A stretch of 64,000 bases of DNA, taken from the NCBI RefSeq assembly GCF_001189535.1, contig NZ_CP012070.1, positions 868,001-932,000 of the forward strand, given 5' to 3'. The position numbers and the translations under genes were made by a program. Source of the DNA: Arsenicicoccus sp. oral taxon 190. Its GTDB lineage: Bacteria > Actinomycetota > Actinomycetes > Actinomycetales > Dermatophilaceae. This document shows, one piece after another, positions 36,436-45,011 of the stretch (positions are counted from its first letter, which is position 1; the number at the start of each line of letters is the position of its first letter). Below the pieces are notes generated by a model, which worked only from the letters and a program-made list of their open reading frames with translations, was not told the DNA's origin and searched no databases.

Positions 36436-37470
36436 ATGAACCGCACGCTCAGCACCACCCGCATCGTCGTCACGGGGGCGTTCGCGATCGCCGCGGCGCT
36501 CGGCACCGCCGGCACCGCTGCCGCGTCGGGCCACTCCGGGGCGCCGACGGACACCGTCACCACCCAGGCCGCCAAGGGCCCGCACGCGGAGGAGGCCGAC
36601 GGCAGCGACCACGGCGCGTCCGGCAAGCCGGCCAAGGCCGACCCCAACCCGGGCAAGGGCAAGGACTGCGTCCAGCACGGCAACCACGGCGGGATCAACG
36701 AGGACCACTGCGGTCCGGTCCAGCCGAAGCCGGAGCAGCCGAAGCCCGAGCAGCCCAAGCCCGAGCAGCCCAAGCCCGAGCACCCCAAGCCCGAGCACCC
36801 CAAGCCCGAGCAGCCCAAGCCTGAGCAGCCCGGTGACGGCCAGTGCCCGATCTGCCGGACCGTGACCCCGCCCGCCCCGGTCGTGACGCCCGTGTGCGGC
36901 GCCGACAACGACGAGATCACCCTTCCCGCGGCGGAGGGCGTGATCTGGGAGCGCGGCACCTGGGCCGACGGCACGATCGTGATCAAGGCGATCTCCGCGG
37001 ACCACTACACGTTCCCGACCGGTGACGTCGTCGAGTACGTCTTCAAGGACGCCGCCGAGTCCTGCAACACCCCGGCGCCGACCCCGAGCGAGGACTGCGA
37101 CCACACCTGCCCCACGCCCCCGGTCACCCCCGGCGGCGAGCAGCCCACCCCGGTGACGCCGACCACCCCGGCCAAGCCCGCCACCCCGGTCACGCCGGCC
37201 CCCGTCAAGCCGGCGCCGGTCAAGCCCGCGGCGGTCAAGCCGGCCGGTGTCGTGGTCCCCGTGACCGTGGTCTCCCAGGGCACCCCGGTCGCCGCGCCGA
37301 CCGCCGCCCCGGTGGCCCCTGCCAAGGCCACGGTCAACGGCGCCCCGGTCTTCAACTCCGGGGTCGAGGGTGACGCCTCCCCGTCCGGCCTCGGCCTCGG
37401 CGCCGGTGCGCTGGCCCTGTTGGGCGCCGCCCTGGTCGTCCCCGCCGCCCGCCGTCGGCAGCACGCCTGA
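36436..37470 (+). CDS. secreted Pro-rich repeat protein with C-terminal anchor
   Basis: A 344-residue exported protein: signal peptide (about 1-30, ends AAAS), low-complexity part with seven PKPE[QH] repeats made by a 12-bp unit (about 96-132), a small Cys-containing domain (CPICRTVTP...CGADNDEITLP...VVEYVFKD...CNTP), a Pro/Val-rich stalk, then GLGLGAGALALLGAALVV and Arg-rich tail. This is the layout of a wall-anchored protein, but LPXTG is absent; NSGVEGDASPSG comes before the hydrophobic segment. AAAGGA precedes ATG. A sortase gene follows. Confidence 0.75.
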   Translation: MNRTLSTTRIVVTGAFAIAAALGTAGTAAASGHSGAPTDTVTTQAAKGPHAEEADGSDHGASGKPAKADPNPGKGKDCVQHGNHGGINEDHCGPVQPKPEQPKPEQPKPEQPKPEHPKPEHPKPEQPKPEQPGDGQCPICRTVTPPAPVVTPVCGADNDEITLPAAEGVIWERGTWADGTIVIKAISADHYTFPTGDVVEYVFKDAAESCNTPAPTPSEDCDHTCPTPPVTPGGEQPTPVTPTTPAKPATPVTPAPVKPAPVKPAAVKPAGVVVPVTVVSQGTPVAAPTAAPVAPAKATVNGAPVFNSGVEGDASPSGLGLGAGALALLGAALVVPAARRRQHA

Positions 37471-37524
37471 CCGACCCGGCGACGTGATGACACGCCGCGA
37501 CGCAGCACGGCCCCGGCTCGGCGA

Positions 37525-37558
37525 CGAGGCCCCCGGCTCTTCGGAGCGGGGGGCCTCG
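37525..37558 (+). terminator. hairpin terminator before the sortase gene
   Basis: GAGGCCCCCGGCTC and GAGCGGGGGGCCTC pair around a TTCG tetraloop with one mismatch; GGCATAC follows at about 37565. It separates the wall-protein gene from the sortase gene. Confidence 0.7.
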
Positions 37559-37597
37559 GCCACGGCATACGACAGCGTGTCCCTCCGAAGGAGTCCC

Positions 37598-38317
37598 ATG
37601 ATCCGCCCCACGCACCTGGCCGCCGCCGCCGCGGCGCTCGCGCTGCTCGCTGGCTGCGGGGGCGGCTCCGAGGCGGCCCCGGTGACGCACCACCGCACCG
37701 AGGTCGCGAGCGCCACCCCGGGCGGATCGACCAGCGCCTCGGCGACCGGCACCGCCAGCGGCACCACGACCGCAACCCGGAGCGTGAGCGCCGCCGCCAC
37801 CACAAGTGCCACCGCCGGCACGGCCAGCGCGCCTGCCGCCGGGACACCCGCGTCCACCAGCTCCGCCCCGGCGACCGGCGCGAGCAAGCCCCGCCCGACG
37901 CCGGACGACGGCTCCCGGACCCTGCAGATCCCGGTCCTCGGGGTCCGCGCCCCCGTGACGTCGTGCGCCACCGAGGGCGGCGAGGTCACCCCTCCGGGTG
38001 ACATCGCGGCGGTGTGCCGGTGGAGCGGCAGCCAGCCGTATGCCGCCACCGCCGGCACCACCATCATCGTCGGCCACTCGACGCGCAGCGCCGACACGGC
38101 AGGCGCGCTGGAGTACATCCGCGAGCTGCGGGTCGGCGACACCGCGACCGTCGCCGGTCAGACCTGGCGCGTCGCCGAGGTGCTGCCCGGCGTCGACAAG
38201 CACCAGCTCCCGGCCTGGATCGTGGACCATGCCGGTCCCCGCCAGCTGGGTCTCGTGACCTGCGAGACCAGCAGCCGCACCCGCAACGACCTCGTCAGGC
38301 TCGTGCCGGTGGGCTGA
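37598..38317 (+). CDS. class F-like sortase
   Basis: A 239-residue lipoprotein-type sortase. Lipobox LLAGC (Cys20), a long Ser/Thr/Ala stalk to about residue 105, then the sortase barrel with His160 (TIIVGHSTR), Cys222 (LVTCET) and Arg at 227/229 (SSRTRND). AGGAG lies before the ATG. The neighbour at 36436 is the obvious candidate substrate, although its tail lacks a standard signal. Confidence 0.85.
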   Translation: MIRPTHLAAAAAALALLAGCGGGSEAAPVTHHRTEVASATPGGSTSASATGTASGTTTATRSVSAAATTSATAGTASAPAAGTPASTSSAPATGASKPRPTPDDGSRTLQIPVLGVRAPVTSCATEGGEVTPPGDIAAVCRWSGSQPYAATAGTTIIVGHSTRSADTAGALEYIRELRVGDTATVAGQTWRVAEVLPGVDKHQLPAWIVDHAGPRQLGLVTCETSSRTRNDLVRLVPVG

Positions 38318-38328
38318 GCGGCGGGATC

Positions 38329-38359
38329 GCGCACCCCGGGTCCTTTCCCCGGGGTGCGC
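38329..38359 (+). terminator. hairpin terminator after the sortase gene
   Basis: GCGCACCCCGGG pairs with CCCGGGGTGCGC around TCCTTTC: a perfect 12-bp stem. Confidence 0.75.
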
Positions 38360-38453
38360 GCCTTGTCACCGTCCGCACAGCGGACACCCAGGCAACCCCA
38401 GGCTCGGTCCAGGCGGATGTCCTAGCCTGGTCGGCACCGTCGGAAGGACTCCC

Positions 38454-39086
38454 ATGACCACCTCCGCCAGCGTCGCCCGACGCGCCCCGGTCCCGGCCGT
38501 GCTGGGCCTGGCCGCCTCCATCGCCGCCTTCGCAGGCCTGTATGCCGTCGCCGTCTGCACCACCCGCGGCCAGTGGTGGGACCAGCGCCTGTGGTGGGAG
38601 CTGCACGCGGCGTCCCCGGTCGCGGGCCGTTCGGTGGCCCTGACGCTCTCCCAGATCACCCCCGCCCGCTGCCTCCTCGCGCTCGGGGTCATCGCCGCGC
38701 TCGCCGTGGCGCAGCGCCGCGCCCTCCCGGCGCTGGTCGGGGTCGCCTGCGCCGCCGGGACGTTCGTGTCGGCGGAGGTCCTGAAGTACACCCTCGTCCG
38801 GCCCGACCTCGGGGTGTCGCACCTGACGCTCAACTCCTTCCCCAGCGGCCACACCGGAGCCATCGCCGCCCTGGCCGTGGCCGCGGTCGTCGCCCTCTCC
38901 CGCGCCGGCCGTGTCCTGGTCGGCCTGGCGGCGTCGCTGGCGACGGCCGCCACCGGCCTCGGGGTCGTCCTCGCGGGCTGGCACCGACCGAGCGACGCGG
39001 TCGCCTCGGCGCTGGTCGCCGTCGTCTGGGCGCTGGTCGGACTCCTCGTCGTGCACCGGCTCACCCCGGCCACAATGAGGGCATGA
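38454..39086 (+). CDS. PAP2-family membrane phosphatase
   Basis: A 210-residue membrane protein with about six helices. The phosphatase triad motifs are KYTLVRPD (about 119-126), FPSGHTG and GWHRPSDAVAS. Substrate is likely a lipid phosphate such as undecaprenyl pyrophosphate or phosphatidate. GGAAGGA precedes ATG; TAGCCT at 38423 may be the -10. Overlaps the HAD gene by ATGA. Confidence 0.9.
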   Translation: MTTSASVARRAPVPAVLGLAASIAAFAGLYAVAVCTTRGQWWDQRLWWELHAASPVAGRSVALTLSQITPARCLLALGVIAALAVAQRRALPALVGVACAAGTFVSAEVLKYTLVRPDLGVSHLTLNSFPSGHTGAIAALAVAAVVALSRAGRVLVGLAASLATAATGLGVVLAGWHRPSDAVASALVAVVWALVGLLVVHRLTPATMRA

Positions 39087-39745
39087 CCCACGACCTGCTG
39101 CTGGACGCCATCGTCCTCGACATGGACGGCACCCTGACGGACACCGAGGAGACCTGGGACCACATCCGCCGCCGGCTCGCCGCGGAGGACGGCGTCCCGT
39201 GGCCGCCGGAGGCCACGACCGCGATGATGGGGATGAGCACCCCCGAGTGGTCGACCTACCTGTCCGAGTCGGTCGGGCTGAGCGGCGACCCGCAGACCTC
39301 GGCGCGCCGCACCATCGACGCCATGGTCGCGGCCTACCACGAGGGCCTGCCGCTGATGCCGGGCGCCGTCGCGGCCATCCGCCGCCTGGCCGCCCTCGCG
39401 CCGCTCGGCCTCGCCTCCTCCTCCCCGCGGGTCCTCATCGACGCGGCCCTGGAGGAGATGGGTGTCAGCGACCTCTTCGCGGCGACGGTCTCCACCGAGG
39501 AGGTCGCCGCGGGCAAGCCCGCGCCGGACGGCTACCTCGAGGTATGCCGCCGCCTCGGCGCCGACCCCGCCCGGTGCGTCGCCGTGGAGGACTCCACCAA
39601 CGGCATCCGGTCCGCCCTCGCCGCCGGGATGCGGGTGATCGCGGTGCCGCCGGCCTTCCACCCGCCCGCCGCCGAGCTGCTCGCCCAGGTGACGGTGGTG
39701 GAGCGCCTCGACGACATCACGGAGGAGCTGGTCGCGACGGTGTGA
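39083..39745 (+). CDS. HAD-superfamily hydrolase
   Basis: A 220-residue beta-phosphoglucomutase-like phosphatase: DMDGTLTDTE (residues 13-22), SSSPRVL, KPAPDGYLEV and EDSTNGIRSA are motifs I-IV; the cap domain is between residues 18 and 90. Translationally coupled to the PAP2 gene. Substrate unknown; a sugar phosphate is typical. Confidence 0.9.
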   Translation: MTHDLLLDAIVLDMDGTLTDTEETWDHIRRRLAAEDGVPWPPEATTAMMGMSTPEWSTYLSESVGLSGDPQTSARRTIDAMVAAYHEGLPLMPGAVAAIRRLAALAPLGLASSSPRVLIDAALEEMGVSDLFAATVSTEEVAAGKPAPDGYLEVCRRLGADPARCVAVEDSTNGIRSALAAGMRVIAVPPAFHPPAAELLAQVTVVERLDDITEELVATV

Positions 39746-39793
39746 GGCCGGGCGGGCACTGCAGTCGGCATACGACGACGACCCCGGGACGAG

Positions 39794-39826
39794 GTCCCCC
39801 TCCCGCGCACCGGCGGGAGGGGGGAC
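39794..39826. terminator. hairpin between HAD and M28 genes
   Basis: GTCCCCCTCCCGC pairs with GCGGGAGGGGGGAC around a 6-nt loop. It lies between two convergent genes; GGCATAC is at 39768. Confidence 0.7.
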
Positions 39827-39832
39827 GACGCG

Positions 39833-41536
39833 TCACGGCGCGGTGTAGGGCGCCTGCAGGGTCACCCCGGAGTAGGACGTGTAGCCCCGCAGCCCGACGT
39901 AGTAGGTCGTCGCCGCGGGCGTCGCGAAGAAGCTCGTCTCGGCGTCGCCGGAGCGGTAGGACGGCAGTCGTAGCTCGTCGTGGTGGGCGCGCTACCCGCC
40001 TTGACGTAGAGGTCGACGTCGCCGGTCCCGCCGGAGGTGGTGATCTGCAGGTTGGTGGCCCCGGCCGGGACCTTGATGCTGTAGCCGGTCATGGAGCCGG
40101 CGGCGCCGGACAGGCCGGTGACGGGGACGCCGTTGGAGAGCACCGAGCCACCCGGGGTCGGCGTGGGGGTGGGGGTCGGCGTGGGCGTGGGCTGGGAGCC
40201 GGCGGTCTTGGCGACCTCGCCGATGAAGGCCAGGCCCATCTTGGCGAACTTCTCCGAGGCTGCGCGGTGTTGCCGAGGTTGGCGAGGGTGTCGCCGGTGG
40301 TGTGCAGGGAGGGGAAGATCTCCGGCTCGGCCGCCATCATCGCGGGGTAGCCGGCGCTGGTCCACGAGGCGTGGTCGGAGCAGGCGTAGCCGCAGGTCAT
40401 GTCGCCGCGGACGAGGCCGCTCGGCTTGAGGTAGGTGTCGAAGAGCTGCTTGCCGAAGGAGGTCAGGCCGGCGTTGACGTTGTCGGTCAGGAAGGCCATG
40501 TCGATGCCGTTGCCGGGGTCGTAGTTGGTCATGTCGAGCTGCATGACGCCGACGACGTTCTTGCCCTGGGCCTTGAAGGACCGCGCCACGGCGTCGGAGC
40601 CCCGCAGCCCCACCTCCTCGGCGGCGTAGCCGGCGAAGACGACGGTGCGCTTGGGCTTCCACCCGTCCTTGAGCGCCACGCGCAGCACCTCGGTGACGGT
40701 GGCGGTGCCGGACGCGTCGTCGTCGGCGCCCGGCGCACGCATGCTGTCGCCGGTCCCGGTGTTGCAGATGGAGTCGATGTGGCCGCCGATCACGACGACC
40801 TCGCCGGGCAGCTCGGCGCCCTTGACCGTGAGCAGCACCGAGGGCTGGGTCGAGCAGGTGGTGCAGCCCGTGAACAGCTCGGTGGTGACGTCGCTGCGTC
40901 CGGCGGCGAGGCCGGCCCAGGTGTCGCGGATCCACGTGGCGGCCTGCCGGCCGTAGGTGCTGGCGTAGTAGCGGTTGGGGTAGGCCGTCGACAGGTGTTG
41001 ATCGTGGCCTTGATGCGCGTCTGGTCGACCTGCGACAGCCACCCGTTGACGGTGGCCTGGTTGTCGATGCTGTAGGTCGCCAGCGCCTGCGAGATCGTCT
41101 GCACCGTCAGGTCGTTGGCCAGGAAGGTCTCGGCCTCGGCGCGGCTCGCGAAGGCGCGGAAGCCGGGGCAGCGCTTGCCGCGCTCGACGCCGTGGACGGT
41201 CGCCAGCTTGTCGGAGGTGGTCGTGGACAGGACGACGGCGGTGCCGGCCTTGTCCCGGGTCGTGGCGAGACGGGTGGCGGCGCCGAAGTGGTGGGCGAAC
41301 TCCTGGGCGTCGCTCACCACCCACACCTGGGAGGTGTCGTTGCCGCCGGGGGCGGGACGGGGCTGCGTGGTCGCGGCGGCGTCCTGCCGCGCGGTGGCGG
41401 TGGCTGGGGTCGTGGTGGCTGGCGCCGTGGTGGCTGTCGCGGTGGCGGCGAGCGGACCGGCGACGAGGCAGGCGCCGCTCGCGGTCGCCGCCGCGAGGGT
41501 GAGGGAGAGGGCTGATCGCACGCTGAGCTGTCGCAC
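39833..41536 (-). pseudogene. secreted M28 aminopeptidase with PPC domain, three frameshifts
   Basis: Reading on, the product would be about 565 residues: signal peptide, Thr/Ala linker, M28 zinc peptidase (VIGGHIDS, GADDDASGTA, FAGYAAEEVGLRGS, CSDHASWTSAGYPAMM), a PTPTP linker and a C-terminal pre-peptidase beta domain (DVDLYVKAGSAPTTTSYD ... VTLQAPYTAP). The frame is broken three times, near 40996, 40260 and 39968; in each case adding one base restores it. GTG 41536 has CGGAG upstream. Either a real pseudogene or three homopolymer errors in the assembly. If intact it would be an exported leucyl-type aminopeptidase. Confidence 0.82.
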
Positions 41537-41673
41537 GAGAGGCTCCGAGGGGTGATGGCGGCGCGGTTGCGCCGGACGAGGGTCGCCGTTGACGCGGCGT
41601 CGAGTACCGCTATCGTCCGATCGGGTGAACCCCGGCGTCCAGACTCCATCTGTGTACATGTTTGCGACACATG

Positions 41674-43386
41674 TCAACAAGGCTCTCGGCTGCCGCCGGG
41701 CCTCGCCCACGCGAACCTGAGCGCATCCCCGGGCCGCAGCTGGGCCGCCCGGTCCAGGTCCGCGTCCAGCACGACCGCAGCCACGGGGTAGCCGCCGGTG
41801 ACGGGGTGGTCGGCGAGGAAGAGGACGGGTTCGCCACCCGCGGGCACCTGCACCGACCCGCGCGCGACCCCCTCGGTCGGGAGCTCCTGGCCGTGGTGAT
41901 CGGGGTGGCGCGCCACGGTCGCCCCGGTGAGCCGGGCCCCGATCCGGTCACTGCGCGACGAGACCTCCCAGGTGGTGCGGATGAGCACGTCGGGGTCGGC
42001 CAGCCAGTCCGCGCGGGGGCCGGGGACCAGCCGCATCGTCGCCACAGGGGTCGGGCCGAGTCGCAGCGGCGCCTGGTCGAGGGCCGGGAGGGTGCCGCGC
42101 GGCTCCCCGAGCGGCAGCTCGTCGCCGGCGCGCAGCGGCTCCGGGCCGAGCCCCGCGAGCGTGTCGGTCGACCGTGACCCGAGCACGGGCGGCACGTGGA
42201 TGCCTCCGCGCACCGAGACATAGCTGCGCAGGCCGTATGCCGGGGCGCCCACCCGCAGCACCCGCCCTGCCCCGAGGCGCAGGACCGCCGCGTGGCCCAC
42301 GGGCCCGCCGTCGAGCTCCGCCGGCGCGGGGGCACCGGTGACGGTGACCAGGCAGTCGGTGTCGGTGGTGAGGACGAGGCCGCCGAGCGTGAGCTCGATG
42401 GCGGCGCAGTCGGGGTCGTTGCCGAGCAGCCGCTGACCGAGGGCGTGGGCGCCGCGGTCGGCGGCCCCCGAGCGGCCGACGCCGAGGTGCGCCAGGCCCG
42501 GTCGGCCCCGGTCCTGCAGCAGCGCCATGGGGCCGGTCTCGAGGACGGTCAGCGAGCCCCGGCGGCGGCCGCCGGCCTCCGACGTGGCCGGGGCTTGCGG
42601 GGCCGACGTGGCCGGGGCTGGCGCCTTCGACGGGGCCCGGGCTGGCGCGGGGCGGACGGGCGCCGGCGCGGGCTGAGGTCGCGCGCGCCCCGGACCTGCC
42701 CCGTCGCGGGGGCGGCCCGCGTCGACGAAACGCACCCGCATCCCCGGCCGGACCAGGGCCGGCGGGTCGCGGTCCACGTCCCACATCGCGACGTCGACCT
42801 GGCCGAGGAGCTGCCACCCGCCGGGCGACGACCGGGGGTAGACGGCGCTGAACTCGCCCGCGAGCGCGACCGAGCCGGGCGGCACGGCGGTCCGTGGCTC
42901 GCTGCGGCGGGGCACCTGCAGGCGCGGGTCGCCCCCCACGAGGTAGGTGAACCCCGGCGCGAACCCGCCGAAGGCGGCTCGCCACGGTGTCCCCGTGTGG
43001 GCCGCGACCACCTCCGCCACGGTCAGGCCGGTGAGCGAGGCGACCTCCTGCAGGTCAGGGCCGTCGTAGTGGACGGGCAGCTCGATCTCTTCGAGCCGGT
43101 CCCAGCCCGCGGCGACCTCGAGGCCGTCCGCCAGTGACCGGAGCTCGGCGGCCAGCCGAGCCAGGTCCTGGCCCGCGGGCACGGTCACGAGCAGCGTCCG
43201 GGCCGCCGGGACGACGTCGATCGCGGTGGCGAGGACTCGCCCGTCGGACGCATCGGAGCCGAGGGCGTCGCGCACCTGCTGGTCGAGGGCGAGCACCTCG
43301 TCGAGGTCGGCGAGCTCGACGAGCACACCGGTGTCGCCGACGCGGCGCCAGGAGAAAACCTGCGCCATCGAGGACTTCTGCGTCAT
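41674..43386 (-). CDS. fused 5-oxoprolinase subunits B and C (PxpBC)
   Basis: A 570-residue fusion. Residues about 10-220 are PxpB/KipI-like (cyclophilin-like; GFAPGFTYLVGGDPRLQVPRR, PRSSPGGWQLLGQ); about 280-565 are PxpC/KipA-like (GPMALLQDRGRPGLAHLGVGRSGAAD, DHPVTGGYPVAAVV). They are joined by an Ala/Pro linker of about 50 residues. With PxpA these make an ATP-dependent 5-oxoprolinase. ATG 43386 overlaps the pxpA stop (ATGA); Met at residue 7 is an alternative start. Confidence 0.9.
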   Translation of the reverse strand: MTQKSSMAQVFSWRRVGDTGVLVELADLDEVLALDQQVRDALGSDASDGRVLATAIDVVPAARTLLVTVPAGQDLARLAAELRSLADGLEVAAGWDRLEEIELPVHYDGPDLQEVASLTGLTVAEVVAAHTGTPWRAAFGGFAPGFTYLVGGDPRLQVPRRSEPRTAVPPGSVALAGEFSAVYPRSSPGGWQLLGQVDVAMWDVDRDPPALVRPGMRVRFVDAGRPRDGAGPGRARPQPAPAPVRPAPARAPSKAPAPATSAPQAPATSEAGGRRRGSLTVLETGPMALLQDRGRPGLAHLGVGRSGAADRGAHALGQRLLGNDPDCAAIELTLGGLVLTTDTDCLVTVTGAPAPAELDGGPVGHAAVLRLGAGRVLRVGAPAYGLRSYVSVRGGIHVPPVLGSRSTDTLAGLGPEPLRAGDELPLGEPRGTLPALDQAPLRLGPTPVATMRLVPGPRADWLADPDVLIRTTWEVSSRSDRIGARLTGATVARHPDHHGQELPTEGVARGSVQVPAGGEPVLFLADHPVTGGYPVAAVVLDADLDRAAQLRPGDALRFAWARPGGSREPC

Positions 43387-44141
43387 CGCAGGAACGCCGC
43401 CACCTGCACGCCGGCCTCCTGGAGGGCGGCGCGGGTGGCTCGGGCCATGGCGACCGCACCGGGCGAGTCACCGTGGGTGCAGATCGAGTCGGCACGCAGC
43501 GGGATCGTCGTGCCGTCGACGGCCTCGACGACACCGTCGGTGACCATGCGGACCATCCGCTGCGCGACGGCCTCGGGGTCGTGCAGGACGGCGCCCGGGG
43601 CGGAGCGGGGGGTCAGCGTGCCGTCGGGCTGGTAGCCGCGGTCGGCGAAGGCCTCGACCACGAAGGGCACCCCGGCGGCCTCGGCGTGACGCTGCACCGC
43701 GCTGCCGGGCAACCCCATGAGCGGGAGGGCGTCGTCATACGACGTGAGCGCGGTGACCACGGCGCGGGCCTGGGCGTCGTGGTGCACGATCGTGTTGTAG
43801 AGCGCGCCGTGGGGCTTGACGTAGGCGACCTGGGTGCCCGCGAGGCGGCACATGCCGTCCAGGGCGGCGATCTGGTAGACGACGTCCGCGACGAGCTCGT
43901 CGGGCGCCACGTCGACGAAGCGCCGCCCGAAGCCGGCCAGGTCGCGGTAGGCGACGTGGGCGCCCACCACGACGCCCCGCTCGGCCGCCGCGGAGACCGC
44001 GCGCAGCATCACCGAGGGGTCCCCCGCGTGGAAGCCGCACGCCACGTTGGCGCTGGTCACCACGTCGAGCATGGCGTCGTCGTCACCCATCCGCCACGAG
44101 CCGAAGGACTCGCCGAGGTCGGAGTTGAGGTCGATGCGCAT
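43383..44141 (-). CDS. pxpA: 5-oxoprolinase subunit A (LamB/YcsF family)
   Basis: A 252-residue protein starting RIDLNSDLGESFGSW, with ACGFHAGDP, YVKPHGALYN and ICTHGDSPGAV, the family landmarks. It opens the ring of 5-oxoproline together with PxpBC and ATP. GAGGAGG precedes ATG 44141. First gene of a two-gene operon. Confidence 0.94.
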   Translation of the reverse strand: MRIDLNSDLGESFGSWRMGDDDAMLDVVTSANVACGFHAGDPSVMLRAVSAAAERGVVVGAHVAYRDLAGFGRRFVDVAPDELVADVVYQIAALDGMCRLAGTQVAYVKPHGALYNTIVHHDAQARAVVTALTSYDDALPLMGLPGSAVQRHAEAAGVPFVVEAFADRGYQPDGTLTPRSAPGAVLHDPEAVAQRMVRMVTDGVVEAVDGTTIPLRADSICTHGDSPGAVAMARATRAALQEAGVQVAAFLR

Positions 44142-44394
44142 GGTGTCCTCCTCATCGCCGGCGCGGGACGGTCCCCGGCCGGGGGCGGGTCGGACGGGGG
44201 CCGGACACGCCGCCGGCCCAGCCAGAATGGTCGCATCCACGACATCAGGGCGCTCCAGATGTCGGATCTGCGACCACTCTATGTCCCGAGGCCCGCGCGC
44301 CCGGCGCTCCGGCAGCGGCGCGGACCGTCTCATAACGCGGGATTATCAGTGAAGTTACTTCCGATGATGCTGGCCCCATGGTCTCCTGTCTGTC

Positions 44395-44463
44395 ATGACC
44401 TCTCGCAGCCACCGGATGTGCCGCCTCGCCGCGGCCGCCCAGTGTTGGCGCGGCACGCGCTGA
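44395..44463 (+). CDS. cysteine-containing leader peptide
   Basis: A 22-codon frame ending TGA 44461-44463, 64 nt before the rhodanese-fold gene. It contains HRMCRLAAAAQCWRG, with Cys codons at positions 9 and 17. This fits the short peptides found upstream of rhodanese and sulfur-assimilation genes in many actinobacteria, which have the line 'RxHxDLCRLA..LC'. A still shorter frame, ATG 44378, encoding VSCLS after Met, overlaps its start. The expected job is Cys-responsive attenuation. No Shine-Dalgarno is evident. The rest of 44142-44527 holds nothing else recognised. Confidence 0.55.
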   Translation: MTSRSHRMCRLAAAAQCWRGTR

Positions 44464-44527
44464 GCGCCCCACCAGCCCTGCCCTGCCGACCCGGCCGACG
44501 CCGACCGGCCCCACGAGAGAGACCCCC

Positions 44528-44899
44528 ATGGACGACACCACCGCCCAGACGACGATGTTCAGCTCCCCCGGCCGGCCCGCCGTCGGCCGCGTCGAGGAAC
44601 GCGTGTCCGCCCGGGCCGCCTACCAGTTCGCGCTCTATGCCCGCGCCGCCCTGGTCGACGCCCGCCGCGACCGCAGCACCGGGGCGATCCACCCGGACCT
44701 CGCGCCGCGGCTGGTGGCCGACCTCACGGGCGGCACGACCCCGGCGCCGGCGCCGCGCGTCTTCGTGCTCGCCGACACCGACGACGAGGCGGCGAGCCTG
44801 GCCCACCAGCTCCGCTCCGCCGCGCACGGCCCCGTGGCCGCCGTCACGGGTGGGTTCCGGGCGTGGGTCGAGGCCGGCCTCCCCGTGGCCACGGCCTGA
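44528..44899 (+). CDS. rhodanese-fold protein without catalytic cysteine
   Basis: A 123-residue single-domain protein. The rhodanese pattern is seen in ALYARAALVDARRDRSTGAIHPDL and the end GGFRAWVEAGLPVA, but the active-site loop that should read C-x5-R is ADTDDEAAS, with no Cys in the whole protein. It cannot be a normal sulfurtransferase; it may bind ligand or be a partner. GAGAGAGA precedes the ATG. The Cys leader peptide lies just upstream. Confidence 0.75.
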   Translation: MDDTTAQTTMFSSPGRPAVGRVEERVSARAAYQFALYARAALVDARRDRSTGAIHPDLAPRLVADLTGGTTPAPAPRVFVLADTDDEAASLAHQLRSAAHGPVAAVTGGFRAWVEAGLPVATA

Positions 44900-45011
44900 C
44901 CGACCCGGCCAGCCGGGCTTACCCGGCCACCTGGGCCCACCGCCCACCTGGCCCACGCCGCTCGAGGTCCCGCCTCCGCCACGAACCTCCCCGCACGTGG
45001 TGAGGTGGACC

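Noticed and set aside
39833..41536. Programmed frameshifting in the M28 gene
   Set aside because: There are three breaks at places without a slippery heptamer or following structure; decay or base-calling error explains it better.
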